Assembly (NCBI GenBank): GCA_020638855.1
Contig: JACKHT010000013.1
Location: 5,001 to 69,000 of the forward strand
DNA: 64,000 nucleotides
From: Planctomycetota bacterium
GTDB lineage: Bacteria; Planctomycetota; UBA1135; GCA-002686595
Reading direction: 5' to 3'
Below are positions 17,654-25,567 of this stretch, in pieces. The notes under the pieces are model-generated. The model worked only from the letters and a program-made list of their open reading frames with translations. It was not told the origin of the DNA and did not search any database. Every line of letters begins with the position of its first letter. Within the stretch, counting starts at the first letter, position 1. The position numbers and the translations under genes were made by a program.

Positions 17654-18976
17654 TCAGCGGGCCGCGGGACCGGACTCCGCATCGAGCGCGCCGCCGATGT
17701 CGGTCAACAGGCCAGCGATCCGTTCGCGCAGGTGGTCGAGCTGGGGTTCGAGCTGCGGGCCAGATGGCAAGGTCAAGAGCAGCGCTTGCGCCATCGCCTG
17801 CAACGGCGCGGGACGCAGTCCAGGGACGGGCTTGGGGCCCTTGGTGACCAGGTAGCGGCTGCTGCGTTTGGCTCCGTCGGGACGCCAATGGAATCCCTCC
17901 AGGTCGCAACCCGCTTCGCCGGTGAGGTACTTCTTGCCCATGGCAGCGCCCATCGCGTCCGCGGCAGCTTGCAGTCGTTCGGTCGTGCCGGGCGCCAACG
18001 CCACCACTACGGGGCTCGTGCGCCCAACCCAAAGGGTGTCCTGGTCGGTCCAACGCAGGAACGCCTCGCCACTGCGGCAGGAACGCAGCTCGAGCCCCAA
18101 GACCGTGGAACCCTCGGGTTCTACGCTGGTTTGGCTGGCCCCGGGGTCGGGACCCGCCTGGGCTCGCAGGTACTCGGCCAGCGCGGCCCGTTGGGCTTCC
18201 GCTTCGGGACTCTTGGGATCGAGCGAACCATCCACATGGGGCGCTTCGGGCATGGCTTGCTGGAGGAACTGCGCCGCTTCGAGGCGTGCCACCTGCCCGA
18301 CCGGTTGGTCGAAGAAACGATCGTTGCGGGTGAGTTCGTGGAAGAGTCGCCAAGCAGCGGGTAGATCCCCATGACGAAGGGCCAAGAGCGCCAGTCCACG
18401 CTGCACGCGATCGTCGGTCTCGGTCGCCAGGGTGGACTTCACCAACTCCACGACGCGCGCGGAAGGCAGTTTGCCCAAGCCTTCTAAACTCGCTTGGCGC
18501 ACGAGCGGCAAAGGGTCGGCGAGCATAGCCACGAAGCGTGCGGGCTCCTCACCTGCCGCGCTCAGCCCAAGCCCTTGCACCACCGGGGCGCGCCAGGGGA
18601 AGCTGGACTCACCGATGGCTTTCCAAAGCTTGGCGCGCGGTCCGTCCGGGGACCCGTCGGCGGGGGCCAACTCGGCGGCCGCTCGCAGGAAATCGGGGCC
18701 GAGGGGAAACCAGCCTTCTTGATCGGGTACGGCTGCGGCCTGCAGCAAACGCTCCATCACCGCCCCGCGGACTTGATCGGCCGCGCCAATCAAACGTTCG
18801 GCAGCCTGCGGGCGAACCACCGGCGAACCGTGGATACTCGCCTCGATCAGTTTTTGGATGCGTTCGGGCGCGAGCTCTTTGTCCTGGGCAAACGCCCCAC
18901 CCAGCACGACCCCCACGAGGAGGGCGGCAAGGATTCCACAGCGACGCGCCGAAGCGCTCAGCGAAGTTCGGACCAT
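17654..18976 (-). CDS. Exported HEAT-repeat protein
   Basis: The 440-residue precursor has a signal peptide (basic N-terminus, LAALLVGVVLGGAFAQ, cleavage about residue 31). Residues 40-215 are helical repeats of HEAT type, for example ADPLPLVRQASLEGLGKLPSAR and DDRVQRGLALLALRHGDLPA. From about 250 the sequence is less repetitive, with YLTGEAGCDLEGFHWRPDG near 345, and is not recognised. HEAT proteins usually mediate binding. It overlaps the upstream Asp-rich gene by 19 bases, so the two are co-transcribed. No catalytic motif is seen. Confidence 0.7.
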   Translation of the reverse strand: MVRTSLSASARRCGILAALLVGVVLGGAFAQDKELAPERIQKLIEASIHGSPVVRPQAAERLIGAADQVRGAVMERLLQAAAVPDQEGWFPLGPDFLRAAAELAPADGSPDGPRAKLWKAIGESSFPWRAPVVQGLGLSAAGEEPARFVAMLADPLPLVRQASLEGLGKLPSARVVELVKSTLATETDDRVQRGLALLALRHGDLPAAWRLFHELTRNDRFFDQPVGQVARLEAAQFLQQAMPEAPHVDGSLDPKSPEAEAQRAALAEYLRAQAGPDPGASQTSVEPEGSTVLGLELRSCRSGEAFLRWTDQDTLWVGRTSPVVVALAPGTTERLQAAADAMGAAMGKKYLTGEAGCDLEGFHWRPDGAKRSSRYLVTKGPKPVPGLRPAPLQAMAQALLLTLPSGPQLEPQLDHLRERIAGLLTDIGGALDAESGPAAR

Positions 18977-19743
18977 TGTACGGACGTGTCGTCGTCGGGT
19001 TCGACCGGGTCGAACGTTTCAATCTTCAAGCGATAAAGGCTGGTCACGAAGCCGTCTTCTTCGACTTCGCCGATTTCCAAGCGACCGGTGAATTGGACGC
19101 GCGCGGGATCGAATTCGGCTCCGCCGTCTTCGATGGTCACTTGGACAAAGTGGCTGACCTTGTTCCGGCCGCACTCGCAGTTCTGGGGAACCAGGTCAAA
19201 CTCCGCCGAACCCGCTTGCGTCCCCGCCGAGATGTAGCCGGAGATGCGCACGAGTTTGCCGTCGAACTTCATGACCTCGTCGGGCAGGGCCTTGCCCTTG
19301 GTCCAGGTGATCGAGGTCAAGGTTTCGATCGTGAGCGGGATGACGGTTTCCTCTTTGCCTTCGTCACCCGAGTTGCCTTCGTCGGAATCGTCGTCATCGG
19401 ATTCATCGTCCGAATCGTCGTCGGAATCCCCGGAGTCGTCGTCCCCCTCATCGCCGTCGGCATCGTCCCCGTCGTCGGAGTCGCCGTCGTCGTCTCCCTT
19501 GTCCTTGTCGCTGTCCTTGTCTTTTGCGCCGTCTTGGTCTTTCTCGCCATCCTTGTCGCCGTCGTCATCGGAAGCTCCAAGACATCCTGGGGCATGCTGG
19601 GCGTGGACGGGGCCGCTTCCGTTCGCGTGGAGGGCCAACACCTGGGCGCGTAGCGAGCCGGGGGCCAAACCTAGCAACACCAAAATCGCCGCGAACACAC
19701 CGCGGAGAGACGCAGGGAGCAAAGGAGAACGCATGGGAGCCAT
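18958..19743 (-). CDS. Exported Asp-rich protein with DUF3299-like domain
   Basis: The ATG at 19743 gives MAPMRSPLLPASLRG and a signal peptide ending near SLRAQ (about residue 33). Residues about 58-120 are an extreme low-complexity run of Asp, Ser, Lys, Gly and Glu (DDDGDKDGEKDQDGAKDK and similar). After this a compact domain has TWTKGKALPDEVMKFDGKLV, RISGYISAGTQAGSAEFDLV, a CEC pair, and FTGRLEIGEVEEDGF. This resembles the small beta-domain DUF3299 found in periplasmic proteins of metal or lipoprotein transport loci. The acidic segment probably binds cations such as calcium. Frames running upstream of 19743 lack any such signal. Function unknown. Confidence 0.65.
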   Translation of the reverse strand: MAPMRSPLLPASLRGVFAAILVLLGLAPGSLRAQVLALHANGSGPVHAQHAPGCLGASDDDGDKDGEKDQDGAKDKDSDKDKGDDDGDSDDGDDADGDEGDDDSGDSDDDSDDESDDDDSDEGNSGDEGKEETVIPLTIETLTSITWTKGKALPDEVMKFDGKLVRISGYISAGTQAGSAEFDLVPQNCECGRNKVSHFVQVTIEDGGAEFDPARVQFTGRLEIGEVEEDGFVTSLYRLKIETFDPVEPDDDTSVQWSELR

Positions 19744-19967
19744 TGTAGCCCACAAGTCGGCTCGCAAGGGGGTACAACCCAAGCAGCTCTCAAGCGGGTG
19801 GGAAGCCATTCCCATCTACCCCCAAAACGACCCCAGGAGGGCATCCCAGCCCGGGACAAGACCGAAACGGGGGACCCCGCGCAAAGTTCTGTGGCGCCGC
19901 TCTACCGTAAGAGTTGGGTCAGTCCCAGCCTTCGCGACGGGGGTCGCCCCGAGAAACCTCGCCGGAC

Positions 19968-21011
19968 CTAGTTGCGCAGCAACCAGGAAGGTGCGCTCGA
20001 AAACGAAGCCTCGCCTGCTCCGTGCGCATGGGGAGCCTCTGCCGCGTCCGCGGCCTGGACTTCGCGGGCGGACCACCGACTCTCGCGAAGATTCGAGCGA
20101 CCGTCTTCCACTTCAACGGTTCCTAGTTGGGTCTCGGTCTGGCCTCCACGCTGGCGCTTGGGAACGCTGGGCAATCCAGAAACCGCTACCTGGGCGCTCG
20201 CTCGGGCGGGATGGGCGGCTTCGCGCTGCTGGATTTGCGAATCCAGTTTGGCGCGCAGTTCGATGTTGGCGGCGAACAACGCCGTCATGAGTTCGCTCTT
20301 GCGCTCGAATTGGCCGTCGGTCTCGGTCAATCCCTGCACTTCGCCATACACCGATTGGAGCCCTGGATCGATGTCCTTGGCCGCCAGAACCCGGGCCAAT
20401 TGGGACTCGGTACTCTGCAGTTCCTTGCTGAGCTTGGCCACGCGGCGCTCGAGCAACTCGGTCTCCTTGGCTTGGCGGTCCAAGTCGGCTTGCTTGGCGA
20501 GGCCGCGCTCTTTGCGCAAGGCCCCCACCGCCACGCGGGCGATCTCTTGCTCGAGCGGCGAAAGCCGTCCGGCATCCCCACCCCAGGCCAAAAAGACCTT
20601 CCGCAACTCGGCCTCCAATTGGTGGTCGGCCTCTGCAGCGGGGCCGCCTTGATCGAGGAGGTGGCGTTGGTTTTCCGCCAGGGTTTGGCGACGGTGGCGC
20701 AGCTGGTGCTTGAGCCGATCGAGGGCACTGCCCGCTTCGGGCGGAGCACTCACCACGTCGCCGCCCTGGATCAAACGCACGAATTCTTCGCGCGCGGCTT
20801 CCGAAAAGGCCTCCTGGTGGTCTTCGACCACACCCAGATTGCGCTGCATCAACGCGGTCTGGATGGCGGTTTCAATCAGGCCAGCCACCCGGGTCAAGCT
20901 GACCGAACGCACGGTGCGAACGCCGCGAGCTTGCATCTCCTCGGGGGTTGTCTCGCGGGCGTAGCGGCGGACCACATCGGTCACCACGCAATCGATCTTG
21001 GCGTTCATCAT
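19968..21011 (-). CDS. Coiled-coil protein of unknown function
   Basis: The start at 21011 (MMNAKIDCVVTDVVRRYARE) is chosen because the frame further upstream reads a low-quality Arg-rich stretch; 347 residues result. There is no signal peptide or membrane segment, so it should be cytoplasmic. Residues about 125-285 are strongly helical and charged, with a long coiled coil (KQADLDRQAKETELLERRVA, KLSKELQSTESQLARVLAAK). The last 90 residues are Ala/Ser/Arg-rich and probably disordered. I do not recognise a family. It stands alone between a hairpin and the Asp-rich gene. Confidence 0.6.
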   Translation of the reverse strand: MMNAKIDCVVTDVVRRYARETTPEEMQARGVRTVRSVSLTRVAGLIETAIQTALMQRNLGVVEDHQEAFSEAAREEFVRLIQGGDVVSAPPEAGSALDRLKHQLRHRRQTLAENQRHLLDQGGPAAEADHQLEAELRKVFLAWGGDAGRLSPLEQEIARVAVGALRKERGLAKQADLDRQAKETELLERRVAKLSKELQSTESQLARVLAAKDIDPGLQSVYGEVQGLTETDGQFERKSELMTALFAANIELRAKLDSQIQQREAAHPARASAQVAVSGLPSVPKRQRGGQTETQLGTVEVEDGRSNLRESRWSAREVQAADAAEAPHAHGAGEASFSSAPSWLLRN

Positions 21012-21159
21012 GCAGCGAGTACGCGGCACCGCCTGGGGGTACGGGACGCGCACTTCCTCCCGCGCGAAACGTACGCCTCGCGCGAAGCGCAAACAAGCAC
21101 GCTTTGGGACTCCATCCGCAAGTGGGCGCCGATTCCCGAATCAGGGAGGCCCCAACGGA

Positions 21160-21198
21160 AGCGACCCCGTCCTTGCCATCGCAAGGTCCGGGGTCGCT
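21160..21198 (-). terminator. Hairpin after the small lipoprotein gene
   Basis: AGCGACCCCG at 21160-21169 pairs with CGGGGTCGCT at 21189-21198, and CCTTGC pairs with GCAAGG around a CATC loop. The two-part stem of 16 bp lies 66 bases past the stop at 21264. No clear U-tract follows. Confidence 0.6.
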
Positions 21199-21263
21199 AC
21201 CAGCGCTCTCCACTCGCGCCCACTCCGCATTCACCGAGCGGACGGGAACGAAAAGCACGTCCA

Positions 21264-21617
21264 CTACTTGGTCATCTCGGCGACTTTCTTCTCGCCGCCC
21301 CAACCTTCCACGATCTTCTCGGAGGTGGGTTGCTCGTAGTGGTACGCGGTGCCCTTACGATCTTGGACGTCCTTGGCCCAGAAGTAGTAGGGGTTCACGA
21401 CCAGGGTGTCGCCGATGGCCATCACGAGGCCCACGATCGGGTAGACGGGAAGGATGTCCTGAAGCAGGGCACCATGGATCCAGGAGTCTTGCGCGTACTT
21501 CTGGTTGACGTATTCGTCCCAGTTGCGCGAAAGGCGACGGGGACCCGAGCTGCACGCGCTCAGGCTCAACAGACCGCCCAGGACAAGGCCGGCGGCAAGG
21601 AGACGGTTGACTTTCAT
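21264..21617 (-). CDS. Small lipoprotein, DUF3332-like
   Basis: The 117-residue product starts at 21617, where MKVNRLLAAGLVLGGLLSLS leads to a lipobox Cys (LSACSS, about residue 22). The mature part has NWDEYVNQKYAQDSWIHG, LLQDILPVYPIVGLVMAIGD and TLVVNPYYFW. This pattern, a hydrophobic segment with PVYP and a closing Asn-x-x-x-FW, resembles DUF3332 lipoproteins. A membrane-anchored envelope role is likely; nothing more specific can be said. Confidence 0.7.
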   Translation of the reverse strand: MKVNRLLAAGLVLGGLLSLSACSSGPRRLSRNWDEYVNQKYAQDSWIHGALLQDILPVYPIVGLVMAIGDTLVVNPYYFWAKDVQDRKGTAYHYEQPTSEKIVEGWGGEKKVAEMTK

Positions 21618-21817
21618 TTTCGAATTCTTGGTTCTGTGGGTTTCTGGCGGGCATTCGCGCAACAAAGCGCGGGTATGGCGCCGCCAAGGAGGGCAGGAGG
21701 GTAGCGTGGGGAACCCAGAACACCAAGGGGAGCCATGGAATTGTCCCCCTCCTCGGGCCAAAAATGGCCGTCAGGTGGCCCACAGACTATGTTGGCTGGG
21801 CCCTAGCCGACCCTGTC

Positions 21818-23710
21818 ATGATGTTCGCCCCCTTACTGCTTAGCTTCCTGCCAGCTTTCCAAGCGGATGGCCTCCCGACCCCGGAGCCCCCGGTCCAGCA
21901 CTTGGGGAGCTACGTTTCCACCCTTTCCGACTTCGACCGCCCCACCGCGATTGCCTACGGGCCCGATGGTCGGCTTTGGATCCACGACACCGATTCCAAA
22001 CGGTTGGTCGCCTTCGATGAAAAGGGCGAACTGGTGGTGGCCGTCGGATGGTCCAAGGCCAGCCAACCGGCGGGAATCTCGATCGATGGCGCGGGCCACG
22101 CCTGGGTTTCGGATCGCTGGAACCACCAGGTGTTCGAGGTGGATGGGGAAGGGCGCGTGTTGAGTTCGCTCGGGCTCAGCCCCGAAGGCAAACCCGAGTT
22201 GTTGGGACCCGAAGGCATTTGCCACCGGGGCAGCACGCTCCTTGTGGCCGACCGAGGGCACGGTCGCGTGGCAGAATACGAAGACGGCAAACTGGTGCGC
22301 AGCCTGGGCGAAGGCTTGCTCCAGGAACCGCGCGATGTGTGCGTCGACAGCCAAGGGCGTGTCGCCGTAGTGGACTCGGGTCTAGCGAGCGTATGTGTGT
22401 TCGATACCGACGGTAGCTTGGCGCTGCGCTTCGGCGAGTATGGTTGGTTCCCGGGGCTCTTCTCGGACCCGACCGCGATCGAAGTCCACGGCGATCGCTG
22501 GTACGTGGCGGACTGTGAGAACCAACGCATCCAAGTGTTCGGGCCCGAGGGGGAGCCCCTGTACCGCATCGGAACCCACGCCATCTTGCCGCGCGAAGGC
22601 GAAGGCAAGCTGCACTACCCAACGGGTCTTGCCTTGCATCCGAATGGCGAACGCCTGGCCGTAACCGAACCCATGGATGGGCGCGTTCAGATCTTTGGCA
22701 TGGCCCCAGGCGCCAAGCCGCAAGTGGATCCGGCGCGCCCCGAGTCGGTGCAACCCTCGCCCCACTACGGCGAACACTGGGCCTTGGGCGGTGGGTACCT
22801 GGTCATCCCCGAGCCGGAATCCCATCGCCTGCGCATCTTTGACCTGCGCTTGGTGCCCGGCCAAGATCCTGCCATGATCTCCGAAATCGGCGGTTGGGGG
22901 GCTTCGCTGGGGCTCTTCCGCGATCCGCGCGGAGTGTGTTTGACCCCATCCCCCTTGACGCTTCTAGTGGCCGACGCGGGCAACGAGCGCATCGTCGAGG
23001 TGGCGCTCGACTTGGACCCCGAAAAGCCCATGGAGCAAACCAGCAAGGCCGCCCGTTTCGTGCGAGCGTTCGATTTGCACAGCTGGAATGCAGCCTTGCC
23101 GGTTGAGCAACGCTTGGATGGTGCCCTGCGCCCTGACGACGTGCTCCAGACGCCTTCCGGCCAACGCTTCGTGCTGCTCACCCCCCAGCGCACGATCCTT
23201 CAGTTCGACGCGGATTGGGAACCCGTAGCACGCATCCAGCACAGCCGTGAGGTGCCCTTGGTGGCCCCCAGCGGAATGGCTTGGAACGAAGCGACTCAAG
23301 AGTTGGCGGTTTCCGATCTGGCCATGGGGCGCGTGCTGGTGTTCGGTCCCGATGGGGTCGTGCGGCAGACGATTGGCACCGAAAACGTGCGGCGCCCTAC
23401 GGGCTTGGCCTATGACTCCAAAGGAACGCTCCTGGTCGTGGATCGCTGGCAGTCGGAACTCTTCTCGTACGCGCCCGACGGAACCCTGCTGGACCGTCGC
23501 TTTCATCCGGGTATCGATCGCGAGGGCTTGTACCACCCCACCGATGTGTCGGTGGACTCCATGGGACGTTGGTGGATCCTCGACCACGGCAACCACCGGG
23601 GCATGATCTTTGACGGCCAAGGAGCGTGGCTCGGCGCGTTTGGTTCGACGCTCTACACGCGTCCTGCGCGTTTGCCCAATGCCCCCAAGAGTGGAGCGGA
23701 AACCGAATGA
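21818..23710 (+). CDS. Secreted NHL-repeat beta-propeller protein
   Basis: The ATG pair at 21818/21821 opens a signal peptide (MMFAPLLLSFLPAFQADG), giving 630 residues. NHL-type blades recur through the chain: FDRPTAIAYGPDGRLWIHDT, GPEGICHRGSTLLVADRGHG, EPRDVCVDSQGRVAVVDSG, FSDPTAIEVHGDRWYVADCE, LHYPTGLALHPNGERLAVTE, FRDPRGVCLTP, and VRRPTGLAYDSKGTLLVVDR. At least ten blades suggest two propellers. NHL proteins usually bind ligands or partner proteins. Its stop overlaps the next start (ATGA), so it is the first gene of a three-gene set with a YtkA-like lipoprotein and a di-haem peroxidase. Confidence 0.85.
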   Translation: MMFAPLLLSFLPAFQADGLPTPEPPVQHLGSYVSTLSDFDRPTAIAYGPDGRLWIHDTDSKRLVAFDEKGELVVAVGWSKASQPAGISIDGAGHAWVSDRWNHQVFEVDGEGRVLSSLGLSPEGKPELLGPEGICHRGSTLLVADRGHGRVAEYEDGKLVRSLGEGLLQEPRDVCVDSQGRVAVVDSGLASVCVFDTDGSLALRFGEYGWFPGLFSDPTAIEVHGDRWYVADCENQRIQVFGPEGEPLYRIGTHAILPREGEGKLHYPTGLALHPNGERLAVTEPMDGRVQIFGMAPGAKPQVDPARPESVQPSPHYGEHWALGGGYLVIPEPESHRLRIFDLRLVPGQDPAMISEIGGWGASLGLFRDPRGVCLTPSPLTLLVADAGNERIVEVALDLDPEKPMEQTSKAARFVRAFDLHSWNAALPVEQRLDGALRPDDVLQTPSGQRFVLLTPQRTILQFDADWEPVARIQHSREVPLVAPSGMAWNEATQELAVSDLAMGRVLVFGPDGVVRQTIGTENVRRPTGLAYDSKGTLLVVDRWQSELFSYAPDGTLLDRRFHPGIDREGLYHPTDVSVDSMGRWWILDHGNHRGMIFDGQGAWLGAFGSTLYTRPARLPNAPKSGAETE

Positions 23711-24183
23711 AGCACACGTGGCTTGCGCTGTTGGCCTGCTCGCTGTGGCTCGGCTGCTCCAAAGGAGCTGCCGAAGGTACGACCAGCCCATCCACTGCGA
23801 AGAGCTCGGAAACCGGAGCGGCCATTGCCGAGCCCCAAGCGACCCCATGGACCTGGACCGCCAGCAACGCTGGCGGGTACTGGTGCGCTTGGCGCGCGCC
23901 TGAGGGGCCGGTGGCGATGGGGCCTTCGTTCCCGATCGAAATCCGGTTGGCCAAGAGCGAGAATGGCCCCCCCCTCGACCTTCCTGCGCAGGCTCTGGCC
24001 GTGGACGCCCGCATGCCCGAACACGGCCATGGGATGCTCCAGCGGGTGGAGATCGAAGCGCTGGAACCAGGCCACTATCGGGTGGTCGGCATGCGCCTGC
24101 ACATGCTCGGCTATTGGGAGCTGTGGGTCGATGTCACCCAGGGCGCCATCACCGAACGAGCTCAGTTCGTGATCGAGCTCTAG
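23707..24183 (+). CDS. YtkA-like lipoprotein
   Basis: The 158-residue product starts inside the ATGA overlap with the NHL gene. The signal MKHTWLALLACSLWLGCSKG has a lipobox Cys at residue 17. A Ser/Thr/Ala linker is followed by a YtkA-like beta-sandwich: ARMPEHGHGMLQRVEIEALE, GHYRVVGMRLHMLGYWELWV. This MPxHGHG plus M-x-G-x-WEL pattern is typical of YtkA/FixH-like domains, which often accompany copper or haem-protein loci. Its place 16 bases before a di-haem peroxidase gene suggests a periplasmic partner. Metal binding by the His residues is inference. Confidence 0.75.
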   Translation: MKHTWLALLACSLWLGCSKGAAEGTTSPSTAKSSETGAAIAEPQATPWTWTASNAGGYWCAWRAPEGPVAMGPSFPIEIRLAKSENGPPLDLPAQALAVDARMPEHGHGMLQRVEIEALEPGHYRVVGMRLHMLGYWELWVDVTQGAITERAQFVIEL

Positions 24184-24199
24184 GAGGCGCGCGGACACC

Positions 24200-25489
24200 A
24201 TGAAACTCGCTCGATACCTGGGGCCCTGGTTCGTGCTGCTCCTTGGGTGCGGCACGCACACGCCCCCCACGAGCGAAGCCCCGGCTGTCGCGCAGGAGGA
24301 ATTCCTCTCGGCGGCACGCTTGTTCACACCGCTTCCAAAGGTTCCGGACGACCCCACCAATCGGTACGGGAATTCGACCCTGGCGGCCGAGTTGGGGCAC
24401 CGATTGTTCTTCGACCCAGCGCTGTCGGGGAATGGGGCGTTGTCGTGTGCCACTTGCCACAGCCCGTCGCACGGTTTCTCCGACCCGCGGCCGCAATCGC
24501 ATGGCATGGGTACGCACACCCGCCATGCCCCCACCTTGTTGTTGAGCGCCTACCACCATTGGTTCGGCTGGGGTGGCCGGGCCGACTCGTTGTGGAGCCA
24601 AGCCCTGGGCCCCCTCGAAAACCCGATCGAAATGGGGGGCAACCGAGTGGCAATCGTGCGGCATGTGCTCACGGACGCGGATCTTGGCTCGCGTTATCGG
24701 GCGGTGTTCGGGGAGGCTCCCGACTCGGGCTCTTGGCCCCTGTCGGGTCTTCCAGAACACGGCGAGCTCGAAGGGCTGGATCCCGGTTGGGTGGCGGCTT
24801 GGGAGGCCATGCCTGCGGGCGATCGCGCAGCCGTCGACCGGGCCTTCGCCAACGTGGGCAAGGCGCTGGAAGCCTATGAGCGACAGCTGGTTCCCGGCCC
24901 GTCAGGTTTTGACCGCTATGTGGCGGACCGGGTGGCGGGGCGCGATGGAAACCCCGGGGACTTCCCCGAGGCTGCCAAGCGAGGCTTCGACCTGTTCCGG
25001 GGAAAAGCGGGCTGCGTGGTTTGCCACTCGGGACCGACCTTCAGCGACGGGGAGTTCCACAACACCGGGGCCCCCGAAGCGAGTGGCGGCGAACCCACCG
25101 ATCCGGGGCGGTTCCAGGGGGGTCGATTGGCCCAAGCCAGCCGCTTCCAGGCCGGTGGCGCCTTCAGCGACGACCCACAGGGCCAGCGCGCCGAGCGCAC
25201 CCGCCTTTTGAAACTGGGCTCGGAGCAATGGGGCGAATTCAAAACCCCCACCCTCCGCAACCTGCTCGGGAGGGCTCCCTACATGCATCAGGGTCAATTT
25301 GAGACACTGGAACGGGTGATCGAGTTCTACGACACCCGCCAAGGGGCCGTGGGTGCCAGCCACCACCAGGAACAAATTTTGCGCCCACTGAGTCTTACCC
25401 CCGAGCAGCGTGCCGACCTGCTGGCCTTCCTCAGGTCCCTGGAAGGCACCCCCGTCCCCCAAATGTGGGCACAACCTCCCCTTCGCTAA
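24200..25489 (+). CDS. Di-haem cytochrome c peroxidase / MauG family lipoprotein
   Basis: The 429-residue product has a lipoprotein signal (MKLARYLGPWFVLLLGC, Cys at 17). It has two haem c sites, CATCH at 83-87 and CVVCH at 272-276, with the CcpA/MauG layout of one haem per half. ELGHRLFFDPALSGNGALSC precedes the first, and TPTLRNLLGRAPYMHQGQFE near the end is the family signature around a distal Met. Members reduce hydrogen peroxide or oxidise protein residues in the periplasm. AGGAGG sits 12 bases ahead of the ATG. The third gene of the NHL/YtkA-like set. Confidence 0.92.
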   Translation: MKLARYLGPWFVLLLGCGTHTPPTSEAPAVAQEEFLSAARLFTPLPKVPDDPTNRYGNSTLAAELGHRLFFDPALSGNGALSCATCHSPSHGFSDPRPQSHGMGTHTRHAPTLLLSAYHHWFGWGGRADSLWSQALGPLENPIEMGGNRVAIVRHVLTDADLGSRYRAVFGEAPDSGSWPLSGLPEHGELEGLDPGWVAAWEAMPAGDRAAVDRAFANVGKALEAYERQLVPGPSGFDRYVADRVAGRDGNPGDFPEAAKRGFDLFRGKAGCVVCHSGPTFSDGEFHNTGAPEASGGEPTDPGRFQGGRLAQASRFQAGGAFSDDPQGQRAERTRLLKLGSEQWGEFKTPTLRNLLGRAPYMHQGQFETLERVIEFYDTRQGAVGASHHQEQILRPLSLTPEQRADLLAFLRSLEGTPVPQMWAQPPLR

Positions 25490-25567
25490 GCCGCGAGGGT
25501 GGTTGTGCCCTAGAATTCTGGGGGCCGGATTCCCCGCCACTCTCTTCACTCTCCCCCCATCTCCCCC

